Made by a program: the position numbers and the translations under genes
Notes under the pieces: model-generated
What the model was told of the DNA's origin: nothing
Databases searched by the model: none
Seen by the model: the letters and a program-made list of their open reading frames with translations, nothing else
In this document: positions 12,201-21,589 of the stretch, piece after piece
Numbering within the stretch: the stretch's first letter is position 1
Layout of the letters: each line of letters starts with the position of its first letter
Source of the DNA: Sipunculus nudus
Taxonomy: Eukaryota; Annelida; Sipuncula; Golfingiida; Sipunculidae
DNA: 64,000 nt
Direction of reading: 5' to 3'
NCBI GenBank assembly: GCA_026874595.1
Contig: CM049314.1
Location: forward strand, 56,337,300 to 56,401,299

Positions 12201-14078
12201 ACGGACAGACGGACAGACGGACGCACGACGGACAATGGACCACAACTATAGCTCATAAGACTTATAGTCAGCTGAGCTAAAAAATCAACCGCAATTCACG
12301 GGAATGTATTGCGAAATTTGGGTGGGGGGGGGGGGGGGGGTTACACATAAGATTCATCCCGACACAATGCTTCAAGAGGCCTGCAGGCCCCTGACGGATT
12401 TTTAAGAATTCATATTTAGTTGTCACCTCTGTGTTGTGGCAAGCTATCTCATACATATATTACAGGGATCCTTTGAAAGACGTCCACATTTTCTCTAGAT
12501 ATTCTTTGGCATTCTGTAATTTTTCTGGAGGTTCGTTATATATAGTTCTGGCGGCGATCACAAATTGTGTAAAGTCTATGATCCCAACAAGTTAAACAGG
12601 ATCACCACAGAAGAAGATGAAGAAGATCACTGAAAATAAAATTATAGATCATGAATATAATATATAGTTTAAACACACAGACATGGTTAATTCAATCAAA
12701 AGTTGAGAAGAAAAGGTCTAATGAGTGCAAACCACAAAAATCATATATATATTTTTAAAAGACACCGTATTCTGAGTTTGTATCCTATAAGTATACGCTA
12801 TGTTTCTGGTTATAGCTTAAATGTATACTCTATATCTTCAGGTTATAGAACATATGTACTCTATATTTACATGTTATAGCCTATTTGTACTCTCAAAATT
12901 CAGGCTATAACATACATGTACTCTTTATTTTCAGGTTATAGCGGTGAACTTCATCAATTTCACAATTGAAGATTGCACGAACTGTAATTGTGACTACGTG
13001 GCGTTGTATGACGGGTACAATGCCAGCGGTACGCTGATTGGTCGCTACTGTGGAGGAGCTAATAACATGCCGCGGCCTACGATTACCAGGGGGCAGCACC
13101 TGTTTGTAGTTTTCCATTCTGACGCAACTTCGGAGTTTTCTGGATTTGCATTAGGTTTTTCAAGCGACACTTGTAAGTACACCCTCACACACATACAATA
13201 ACACACACACACACACACTCATATATATATATATAAATATTGTTAAAGGTGCCCTTTTTATTGTGCGCAGCGGTCTTACAGATGATTGTTTTATTGTGCG
13301 CACGGATGTTCCATGTGATGTTGGCATTTTGTTTGTGTGCCACGCGTAGCTTGTGATGTAGCGGCCCCGCCTGGCCGGATGTTGCAGGCTCGGTTTAATC
13401 CGCATTGGTTGAACACTAGATACACGGCGTTCCCGGTCTAGTATGTTCTTTGAACGTGTGTACTGTGTTAGATTCTTTAGATTGTTCAAGGAGTCGAAAA
13501 TTCTCGGCTTCGGGCGAGAGGTTATAAATAGGGGGCTGTGTTTTAGAGCCGAGAGAGTGTTAGAGAATATTCCAGCGGACACGGAAGCGTGTTTGTCAGT
13601 GTGTGGGACCTATCCGATTATCCAGTAATTTCAGGGATTCAACTATTACTAACACTTTACAATTTAGTGCTGCCTCAAGTTTACTTTCGGGATTGTTACA
13701 AGAGCTTTACATTGGACTGTTATTCTCTGAAAAGATTTGTGCTGTTCATCTGAGTTATAAGCTTTAAAGGACTTGTCGCTGTGGCAGTGGTGGTATCCAG
13801 GTACTGTGCACTTTGTGTATTAGGCTGTGTGATTATATTGATTTGCTGTTATACTGTTGTTGTACTGTGTAATTGTATTAATTTGGTGTACTGTAATGTT
13901 AGGGTAGTTTTAAGAATAAATTATGGTTATTTGTTAACAAAGAACCACTGACTTCTTTATTCATTCCCCTAGACGTTTTACGCTGCCTAGTGTTACAGAA
14001 TCTGATTTTTTTTTCTCCATTACACAATTTGTGTTCATCACGCATACGTGATCTGTTGATATTAGGTTCTGTAACATT

Positions 14079-14147
<69 letters not shown>

Positions 14148-17100
14148 CTTTACCGATATTTTGATTTGTTGCTTTACAATAGAGTTTTATTTTTGTTGAT
14201 GTCATGGTCCAGACAACTTAGTGTCAGTTGTCGCCAATGGGTGTCACAAGTGTAGTAGACAAAGTCTTTGTCCATGAGCCCAATTAAATAACAATCTGCA
14301 AATGTCATTTGTTCACAATTGTTGACATCGTAACCGGATTCATGATTTTTATATACTTAATGCTATATTTTTTTGCTGTATTTGAAAAATTTTTCATGCA
14401 TATCTAGTGTCTACGTGACCTAAGGCCGACGTATTTCCAGCGTCGTTTTAAGGTCAAGCAAACGTTTTCAAAATATCATTTTATAATCATATCAAACTTG
14501 CTAATAAAAACTATTAATAAGATTTTGCATGCACTGAACCTATTCCTCGGAGAAAAAAATTCTTTTTTCCTCCACCAGAAAAAAGTGAGGTTGTGTGATT
14601 TGTTAAAAAAAAAACAGTTGGTACATCTATGGGCCCTGTCAACTCGGCAGTTACGTCACCTGCAGGGAAATTCCTTGTGACTAAATATTCTAGAGCTCAT
14701 TAAAATGATCTGTATTTCTGACACAGTCAGCCCCACGTTTTCAGGGAAACAAAAACAACTCCCATTGTTAGATTTAAGTCATTTCTAAATATTGCCTGTG
14801 ACGTCATACTTTGGACCAGCCAATCACATAAGGGCCCCGTCTCGGTTCTGGATGCAATGGAAATACGTGCTAAAACATTGACCTAACATTTATAGGAGGC
14901 CTGCAAGATCAATTATATACACACTCTACTCGCATATATACGCATACGCACCTATTGTTTGAAACATTGTTATGCTTGTACGCATGTACGCGGCCATTTG
15001 TTTAGATTTAGATATTAACAAAGTTGAACCATACAGTATAAAATAATTCCTATCTTTGTAGCGTGTATTGGAGGTGCAGCGAATCCCCGCGTGATAACGG
15101 AGCCGGCGGAGGGTCTGATTACGTCACCTAACTGGCCGTTGAACTATGACAATGACGAGGACTGTGGCGTGCGCCTGCAAGCCCCTGCCGGATTAGTAAG
15201 AATTTATTTTTATTTGTCAATATACTCTGTTATTGCAATTTATTTCTTAAATGTATTTCAGGCGTCCCTTCAAAAAACACCTGGAAATCCATATTCTTTC
15301 TAATAATACCACCCTTCCGACAGAGGTCGTTACTACTCAAAAATGAACCTATGTTCGGGACTACTTGTCTCAACTGTCAAACTTAAATAAAAAAAAAAAT
15401 GTTATAATTCAAGGAAACATCTTCCTTTTCATTTTAAATGTACATGCTTACTAAATCTTACTTTTTCTGTGAAGTCCTTGCCACAAATTTGTATATGTTA
15501 ATTTAGTAGAAAAATTTCTTAATTAAACATACTTGAATATACTACATTACCCTATTCATGAGTCTGTTTCTGCACACTGTGCCCCAATAAGACCTTCTGT
15601 CCATCAATGAAAAAAAAAATCTGTGCTGTGCCTCAGCTTCCATTATATCTACATTGTCGTCGTTTACCGGTTTGACTGTTCGCCACTTTACTGTAAAATA
15701 TTTGTGGGGATTTTTTATATAAAATTTGGATAGGTTCAGGGTACCACCAAAGAAAAGAAATCTTTGAATTAATCTTCCTTGAAATAATCCTTTAATAAAA
15801 ATCCTTTAAAATAATCCTTGAGTAAACTAGGGGCCTAGAGGCACAGACAGTCCCTCGCCATATGTTTTACTCGGAAAGTGTGGCATCCTTGACCGGGCGG
15901 GAGTAACGGACGGACGGACAGACGCGAACCATTTTAGTAGTCCTCCCTTCAAACGCCGGGGTACAGAAATCATTTAAGGAGCCTTTTCGACATTCGGTAT
16001 AGCGTCGTCACATGAACGTTAATTATTAATTTCGAGCATTGCATTTCCCACCGCCTGCATGCAAGGGTCTCCTTACAGTTTAACTAGACCCCATTTTGCT
16101 CTGGCGGGCAGAGTACAAGTGTGGTGCAGCCGTTGATATTATTTCTCTTGGCATGTGTGATGACAAACAGACAAGGACGCGTATCTCACCGTAGAAACAA
16201 CAAGATGGCTGATCACATGTTTCACTCAGTATTTACTCCAGCTCTCGTAAGAGGGCGCTTACATCAACAACAGACGGATTCAACTTAAATAAACAAACCG
16301 TGTAGATAATCATCATATGCATGAACGACCATTGATATATTTCTTGCGCTTACATTGCACAAATCAAAAGCAAACCAAAGCTAACCATCTGTTAGTCTTT
16401 TATCATCAAGTAAACGATGTAGTTCTTATAATTATAAGCTTTTTCCATGATCAGTCATTAACTCTTTGTTATATATAAATATTTGTTTTATCATAATTTA
16501 TTCCTGTATCAGCTAGAGGGAGGACCTCAATTGCATGGCTTATTTCCGGAAAAAAAAACTTGTTGAGGGACATTTGTTATCAATATTATTCAAAAGTACA
16601 GTTTAACAGAGCTAGCAGAGATAGACACCAGGGCAATTTAAAGCTAAATGTGTGTGTGTTTGCGGGTGTTTCACTGTTTTTTTTTTATAATAATGATAAC
16701 ATCTAGTGATATCCTTATTTTCCATAGGTGGTCGCGTTCTCCCTGGACCCTGTTGATATAGAGAACTGCTGTAGCTGTGACTGGGTGGCGCTCTATAACG
16801 GACCGACCTTAGCGGCCACTCGGTTCGGCCGGTTCTATGACCAGGACCACCCCCCGCTGTACGTGTCAGATAACAACACCATGCTCATCTCCTTCCAGTC
16901 GGACTTCTCAATCACGGGAAGGGGATTCGTCGGATATTATGCATTTGGTAAGAAAAAAACATTCCTACACTCCTAATGTCAAACATAGTAATTATAACAT
17001 TTAAACCAACAATTATATTTGAAATTATTTCGGTGGTACTTGTAATGAATACATATTTGTGAAATGCACAATATTTTGGCAGATGTTATATCATTTGATG

Positions 17101-17189
17101 TAATTTACATCTTTAACCAGCTAGGATCTGGCAGCTACATTACCCAGATACCTTGCCTCACCGAGCCGCTGTGGCGTCTATTTTTATGA
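6189..17189 (+). CDS. CUB-domain gene B: secreted protein with two CUB domains
   Basis: Gene model joining 6189-6233, 7558-7719, 12935-13172, 15062-15195, 16728-16947 and a terminal exon (best candidate 17083-17189). All phases match (0, 0, 1, 0, 1). The protein starts MAGLRVFIFALVCHL; a signal peptide probably ends after Ala-Tyr-Gly18. CUB1 spans about residues 27-148 and has six Cys (27, 58, 83, 86, 88, 108). CUB2 spans about 150-266 and has five (150, 183, 207, 208, 210), with no fourth canonical Cys. The calcium-site residues Glu81, Asp89 and Asp132 in CUB1 and their equivalents in CUB2 are present. There is no protease, EGF or membrane domain. It is inferred to be a secreted CUB-only protein, with function and ligand unknown. 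It is a tandem paralog of gene A. The introns are swollen by transposons. Confidence 0.8.
6234..7557 (+). other. Gene B intron 1
   Basis: Noncoding, bounded by GTAAGT and TTCCTCAG. It contains a CT tract followed by a run of C (about 6669-6727). A near-tandem duplication containing ATCCATAAAAC and C runs follows at about 7145-7270. No gene is visible inside. Confidence 0.7.
7145..7270. repeat. Two-copy tandem duplication with poly(C) tails
   Basis: The block CATCCATAAAACAGAAAACT at 7151 recurs as CATCCATAAAACGGAGAACT at about 7211. Each copy ends in a C-rich run. The period is about 60 bp, with a few substitutions between copies. Confidence 0.6.
7558..7719 (+). CDS. Gene B exon 2: signal cleavage site and N-terminal half of CUB1
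   Basis: Acceptor CATTTCCTCAG, donor GTAAGC, 54 codons, phase 0 at both ends. It starts AYGQLRDASVACDPN, giving a probable signal-peptidase site after AYG and the first CUB cysteine. It continues with GVIRSPNHPANYP and HCEW, the hallmark first strands of a CUB domain. Confidence 0.85.
7879..12284 (+). mobile_element. Long interspersed repeat, copy 1 (in gene B intron 2)
   Basis: It begins AAACAAGGGACCCATAGGTC, followed by CACGGCGCTCAGCTGATCG. It ends with a GGACGGACGG tract, GGACAATGGACCACAAC and AGTCAGCTGAGCTAAAAA. The GCTCAGCTGA near the start and TCAGCTGAGC near the end are inverted copies. A second element with the same ends lies at 42711-45911. Repeats of this design are widespread in bivalves. 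No transposase or reverse transcriptase frame is visible, so it is non-autonomous. It is internally duplicated: a unit starting near 8551 recurs near 9731, and 10960-11450 recurs at 11620-12120. Several poly(G) runs interrupt it. It fills most of intron 2. Confidence 0.75.
9183..9346 (+). repeat. GA-rich block with 48-bp duplication
   Basis: AGAGAGAAAG low-complexity DNA in which CTAGACTGGCAG occurs at 9249 and again at 9297. This gives a 48-bp tandem unit inside the larger element. Confidence 0.7.
12811..12941 (+). repeat. 31-bp tandem repeat carrying splice-acceptor copies, next to exon 3
   Basis: GTTATAG-type motifs recur at 12809, 12842, 12873, 12904 (as GCTATAA) and 12935, that is 33, 31, 31 and 31 bases apart. 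Each unit also contains a TGTACTCT-like pyrimidine tract. Three of the units end in TTCAG directly before the motif. The last unit boundary (12934/12935) is the real acceptor of exon 3, so the first seven bases of the exon belong to the repeat. Using the first upstream AG would run into a stop codon, and using the one at 12903 would shift the frame. Confidence 0.8.
12935..13172 (+). CDS. Gene B exon 3: C-terminal half of CUB1
   Basis: Acceptor CTTTATTTTCAG, donor GTAAGT at 13173, 79 codons plus one base. It encodes VIAVNFINFTIED, CTNCNCDYVALYDG, RYCGG, FVVFHSDAT and the closing FSGFALGF. RYCGG supplies the canonical fourth Cys. The two additional Cys before CDYV are unusual. The split codon joins with the first two bases of exon 4 to give Ser. 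Confidence 0.88.
13187..13237 (+). repeat. CA and TA microsatellite
   Basis: A CACACACA run followed by TATATATATATA, directly upstream of the LTR-like element. Confidence 0.8.
13241..13997 (+). mobile_element. Solo LTR-like element, copy 1 (gene B intron 3)
   Basis: It starts TGTTAAAGG and ends TGTTACA. It contains a TATA box (TATAAATA, 13523-13530) before GGGGGCTGTG, and AATAAA near 13914. This is the U3-R-U5 layout of an LTR. A related copy in reverse orientation lies at 59695-60531, with matching stretches around the TATA box, ATTCCAGCGGACAC, and the end near CCCCTAGAC. No gag or pol is next to either copy, so both look like solo LTRs. No clear target-site duplication is seen at this copy. 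It sits next to a CA/TA microsatellite. Confidence 0.6.
14080..14141. repeat. (AT)n microsatellite
   Basis: About 30 uninterrupted TA units within gene B intron 3. Confidence 0.95.
15062..15195 (+). CDS. Gene B exon 4: N-terminal half of CUB2
   Basis: Acceptor TATCTTTGTAG, donor GTAAGA at 15196, 134 nt. It begins with CG, which completes a Ser codon, then CIGGAANPRVITEPAEG, LITSPNWPLNY and EDCG. It is clearly homologous to 204-337 of gene A, with the same length, phases and motif order. Confidence 0.87.
15196..16727 (+). other. Gene B intron 4
   Basis: Noncoding AT-rich sequence. A short GGACGGACGGACAGACG tract near 15909 looks like the remnant of an interspersed repeat. Nothing else is recognisable. 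Confidence 0.6.
16728..16947 (+). CDS. Gene B exon 5: C-terminal half of CUB2
   Basis: Acceptor TTATTTTCCATAG, donor GTAAGA at 16948, 220 nt ending in phase 1, like gene A 619-838. It encodes VVAFSLDPVDIEN, CCSCDW, YNGP, RFGRFYDQDHPP, FQSDFS and the end GFVGYYAF. The RFCG cysteine is missing, as in gene A. Confidence 0.88.
17083..17189 (+). CDS. Gene B terminal exon (best candidate)
   Basis: After an ATTTTGGCAG acceptor the frame continues in phase 1 for about 35 codons (beginning DVISFDVIYIF) to TGA at 17187-17189. AATAAA follows at once (17192-17197). The alternatives are an acceptor ending at 17120, with stop at 17207-17209, and an acceptor with a stronger pyrimidine tract ending at 17273, with stop TAA at 17360-17362. 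None shows homology to the gene A tail, so the C-terminus is uncertain. Confidence 0.35.
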
Positions 17190-17191
17190 AC

Positions 17192-17197
17192 AATAAA
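17192..17197 (+). terminator. Polyadenylation signal, gene B
   Basis: AATAAA lies three bases after the preferred stop codon, implying a very short 3' UTR. It would overlap coding sequence if the second candidate acceptor were used. Confidence 0.4.
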
Positions 17198-17983
17198 AAA
17201 GACGATTGAATCAATCAAATTTATATCACATATTAATAGCTTTTTAATGCGACATACCTCGTTCTTTTGACAGCAAGAAAACTATTAAAATGCAAACTTA
17301 AACCCATTGGCATTGGAAATATTGCGTGGTGTTTCATTCATTTTATTTTCAATTTTTTTTAACTTTTACACCATAAGGGTTGAAAACTGAGGATCGCTTG
17401 GGCTTTGGTCGCTTCCTGTCTGTAGATAACTTACACATTTCTTTTATTATTTTATCGCCAAACAGGGTAAGGCCTGTATTGCACATATATAGCATTGGCC
17501 AGTAAGAGGCATATAAGGTATGATAATCGTTTGAAAGCCTTAAAATTGCCGTTTATTTTTAAGAAATGGTATACTGTTGGATCATTTCAATACCAACCCT
17601 TATGCAAAAGCTTCTAATTTGTCACTGTGTTCAATTGTTCATAAAACTGGATTTACTAATTTACATCTAAGCGCACGTGCTGGGAGGTTGTATATTAAGA
17701 ATGACAGAAATTATAGTCTCAACAAATTCTGAAGTGTTATATAGGCTACTTCAATCTTGGAAAAAGCATCCATTTTTGGTTGCATAAAACGCGTATATTT
17801 TTGCGCGACCTAAATAATTGATGAAAAAGTGACAACTGGGTATAAATGATACATCATTTTCCTTCTTTAGGTAATTTTATCAAGTTTGTGTAAAAAATAA
17901 TACTTGCCACGGAATCTGAAACGCTTAACAGTCTAATTTTACAACCCAGAGTTCGCCATTACCCAAGCTAGCCTTTTTCCTAT

Positions 17984-19034
17984 TTAGTAGGTGGGTTAAG
18001 TGACTTTTGACTTCAAGTCATGATGCAAAGGTCCCCTTTGGCATAAAAGTACCTTATGGTCACGGGAATAAATTTATCCAAAGACACAAGTAAGATCTCC
18101 CCTAGTTTGTGAAATATATGCAAATTATTCAAAATGGCCGCCGAAAATACTCCAAACCACATATGCTTGCTTCTGTTACAGCTATAATGAAAAATTTTGT
18201 ATCAAAATATACATTTTTGTGGTCAAGGAATCCAGTGAAATAGGTTTCAATATTGAGAAAACAATAGTTTTCTCCTTACCAAGAAAATCTGGGGTTCATT
18301 TCAGTAAATATCAATGATTTTCTTCCATCATGGTAACCTGAGACACTTCTTATCTGTGTGCTTTGCATAGGGAGGTATTAAAAAGTTGTGAATAGACCCT
18401 GTAGACGAACACAATCCCCAGTCGACATACATAGAGCATAAAACCACAGCAAATTAAATGCATTAACTAGAGAATTAATGGTACGTGGAACTTACTTAAT
18501 CTGAGTTTAGGCAGTACACACACAGTTCAATTAACCCACACACGATGCTGTATTACCAGCAAAAATACATAAGGCTTTGGTTGTGGTTTTTCCACATGTA
18601 CTGTCAGTTCATTAAATACATTTTCTGGGTAATACGGTATAAACTGATCCTTCTCGCATGGGATTTTCTTTGCAAAAACCAGTACACACAGGAATGGGAA
18701 GACATTCTTGTAACAGAACTCAATGAAGTTGCTAACTGTAGTTTTTTCCCAGTATCTAACATTTTGTTTCAACAGAATATTTTGTTTGAAACACATCTTA
18801 TCTATCTCTTGATGGCCAACCCTTAATATTACATGATAAAGCCAAAAGTCATTGACACTCTTGGTTTTTATGCTTCACAAGTTAGTTATAGGGTTTTATG
18901 GGGAAATACAGGTATCCTGAAAACTGTGTTCGTATTTCTATGTTTTTTTACAAGTAATGTCAGGTAACTGAAGGAATTAGAAGTGTTATGTTTTATTGTG
19001 GATGAAATGATTGTTTAGGTAATGAAGTAATAGT
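17984..19034 (+). repeat. Left arm of foldback element
   Basis: Reverse complement of 21590-22773 with moderate divergence. It contains the minus-strand reading frame at 18527-18874. Confidence 0.75.
18527..18874 (-). pseudogene. Unrecognised reading frame in left arm
   Basis: A 115-codon stop-to-stop frame on the minus strand, with an internal Met at 18796. It contains GHQEIDKMCFKQNILL, FIEFCYKNVFPFLCV and ELTVHVEKPQPKPYVF. The same protein pattern appears in the right arm (CFKQYIL, FCYRNV, LTVYAEKPQSRPNVF), including conservative changes, so it was probably once coding. It shows no transposase motif that I recognise. It could be part of the element's own gene or a captured host exon. Confidence 0.35.
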
Positions 19035-19928
19035 ATTCATCCTACCTTGAAATTATGGGGACAGTATGCATATTTCAACAAATGTAAGTATCATCATGAA
19101 AACTTTTAACATTTTTTATCGGTATTGTATTATATTCCTTTATAAGTTCTTGTTTATTATCTTGATAAAGACTGGGGAGCATTTCAATAGCAGTGTATAT
19201 GTACCCGATGTGTGCGATTCACAGCATACCGAGCATAAAACCACAACAAAGTGATAAACATTTTTGTATTATGTGCAGATATAATAAAGCTGAATGCTAT
19301 TTGAATAATATATAATTATGCTTATAATTATGATGAGATATAATTTAATTGAACATAAGAACGCGCTTCCATAGTCTTGCCACAGTAAGTTTCCGAATTG
19401 ACTACCATGTTCTGAAAATACAATGTCTGGTTAATACCCCATAAAACCATACGTAATGCACGGCTTACACAGGTTTCACTCTCTCACAAATGGAGTACAC
19501 AGAGGTATTGGCATGCAGCCGTACAGAGTGGGCATGATAATTTCTTTATTGCAAACAAAAGATTATCGTCTGCTTGAGCCTCAATATACTATTTTCATGT
19601 CTTGTGCGATATAATCAACACATAATCTTTTTAAGATGTGCATTTGATAAAATTGGAAGCACATATTTTACAGAGTCCAGCACTCTGGATAGTGAAGTCC
19701 ATTGCTGAATCACATTGGTAAAAGTTCCTTAAACACAGAAAGGCAGTACTACAATCAGAGTTGTCACTGGACAGTCACAAGTTGATAAACTTGGCCAAAC
19801 ATTGCTTGTTTACAGACCTAGTCGAACTGCATTAGAGAATGTTTGTTTACTTTTGAAGCCAAATCCTCAAACCTCTGACCTTTTAGGTTGGAGTGATTCC
19901 TGGACTTTGATGTTTATTAATATTTATA

Positions 19929-20186
19929 ATGAACCTAAATAACCGCCTGATATGTGTTGAAATTCAAACGAGCAAGCACAACGTGTATTACAATCTTAGA
20001 AATTTCCCTAAAAAACCCGAAGGTGACCTGGAATTGCCCCAATTGCCAAATTTATCTGCAGAATATCGGCGGGTGACCTTGAAAAACTCGGGGCATTGCA
20101 TTTCAATTAAAACGAATGAATTTATGCCTAGGAATCATCACATCGTGGTACCAAAGCATAAATTAAGAAAACCTATATCTTGCTAA
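19929..20186 (+). CDS. Hypothetical 85-codon frame in foldback centre
   Basis: An open frame from ATG to TAA within the central part of the foldback element. It is Lys/Arg-rich toward the end (HHIVVPKHKLRKP), with no recognised domain, signal peptide or membrane segment. It may be a remnant of the element's gene or chance. Confidence 0.15.
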   Translation: MNLNNRLICVEIQTSKHNVYYNLRNFPKKPEGDLELPQLPNLSAEYRRVTLKNSGHCISIKTNEFMPRNHHIVVPKHKLRKPISC

Positions 20187-21080
20187 TAGGTTAAATAAAA
20201 TGTTCAGTACTGTTAATGTTATAGGCCCTTCGCCTGTTTAGTGATATATGTGGCATGTCTTGCTGACGTCAAAGCAATTTTAGCCCCTTTTTCAGGTAAG
20301 TTGTGACCAACTGTAAAAGTATAACATGCACATTTTATTTAACTTATTAGCAAGATATATTTTTTTTTCTGAAAAAAGCAGATTATTTGTTTGATTGGAA
20401 ATGTGAGAGAATTCGCTAAAGAGGTCAGAGACAAGTAACATGACAGGCGCTGATGCTGTTTATCAACGTCGCCCATGCCTGAAAGGGTTATACAAAGGAA
20501 CAGAGGCTGCTGGTGCGACAGGACTGAACAGGAGTTGCTAAATAAGTTCATCAGAGACTACCTAACTTTGGAGAATCATTGGCAAATGGTCAGCATTACA
20601 ACCCTCTATAACAATTTGTTTTCCACTGATGGATCTAAAAGGGTTATTTTCTTGGTGTAAGCCCTGAACACTTATATGCTCCCAGGTACTGGTAATTTAC
20701 TTTGCTAGGTCTGTTCGGAGTATTGTTAAGGTTAAATGACATATTATTCTCAATTACGCATTACCACGACTTGTGCATTTCCAGTTTTAAGATGTATTTT
20801 CATTGCATGATATAAGTAAATTAGCGTCTTAATCTCTTTTATATGCCGAAAGACACCACCATGCTTCTTCAATTTGGGTCTTACTGAGATGAAACTTATT
20901 TACTTCCCAATGGACATTGGACACCAAGAACATATGTGGACCATGAGGTGACTGGATCCTCAGGGAGTACATGTGAAATCCTTATGCCCGAGGATTATTT
21001 CTTATTTTAGGCAATGGAAAGAAACGTCTTTGGACGCAATGTTTTTTAATTTAAAAAGAGCTAATCACTGAGAACATGGA

Positions 21081-21300
21081 ACATAGGAGTCGAGTGGTAA
21101 TAGACTTTGATCTCTGTGCTGGCTGTACCCGAGTTCAATTCCCAGGACATCTACGAGAATAGGTGATAGTGACCCTTTCCAGGTCAGTAGTTTCTCCGGG
21201 TCCTCTGGCTCTATAGACTAATAAAAGCTGCCATCTCTACCATGGGGAGTGCCTAGCATACGTTTTTATAACAATTTGCACAATCCATGTAAAGTAATAA
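21081..21300 (+). mobile_element. tRNA-derived SINE, family 1, copy 1
   Basis: It has a tRNA-like head with a B-box-like GAGTTCAATTCCC, then TTTCTCCGGGTCCTCTGG, GGGGAGTGCCTAGCATA and a tail CAATCCATGTAAAGTAATAA. It shares order and tail with the copies at 24566, 30790 and 52403. It is nested in the centre of the foldback element, so it inserted later. Confidence 0.65.
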
Positions 21301-21589
21301 AGTTACAATTTATCAAATTCTAAACTTTATTGAATTACATTTAGACATCACATTCAACACTTCCTGCTTTTCTGTTTTGACCGGTGCAAAAGGTTAAATA
21401 ACACGGAAGTAAGAGGTAAAGACTGTTAGGCGGACTTGGCATCTCGCCTTCTTGTTGTCCTTATACTTGGGTTGCAAGTTTTTATTTTTGCATCATTAAC
21501 ATGTTAATAATCATTGGCATTATTGCAGTATTTGTGAAGAATACTGGATTCATTGTTATAACCTGCACCACATCCTGAACAGTTAGCAC

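Noticed and set aside
13160-13582. 140-codon minus-strand frame
   Set aside because: It lies antisense within the LTR-like element and extends over CA/TA repeats. No domain.
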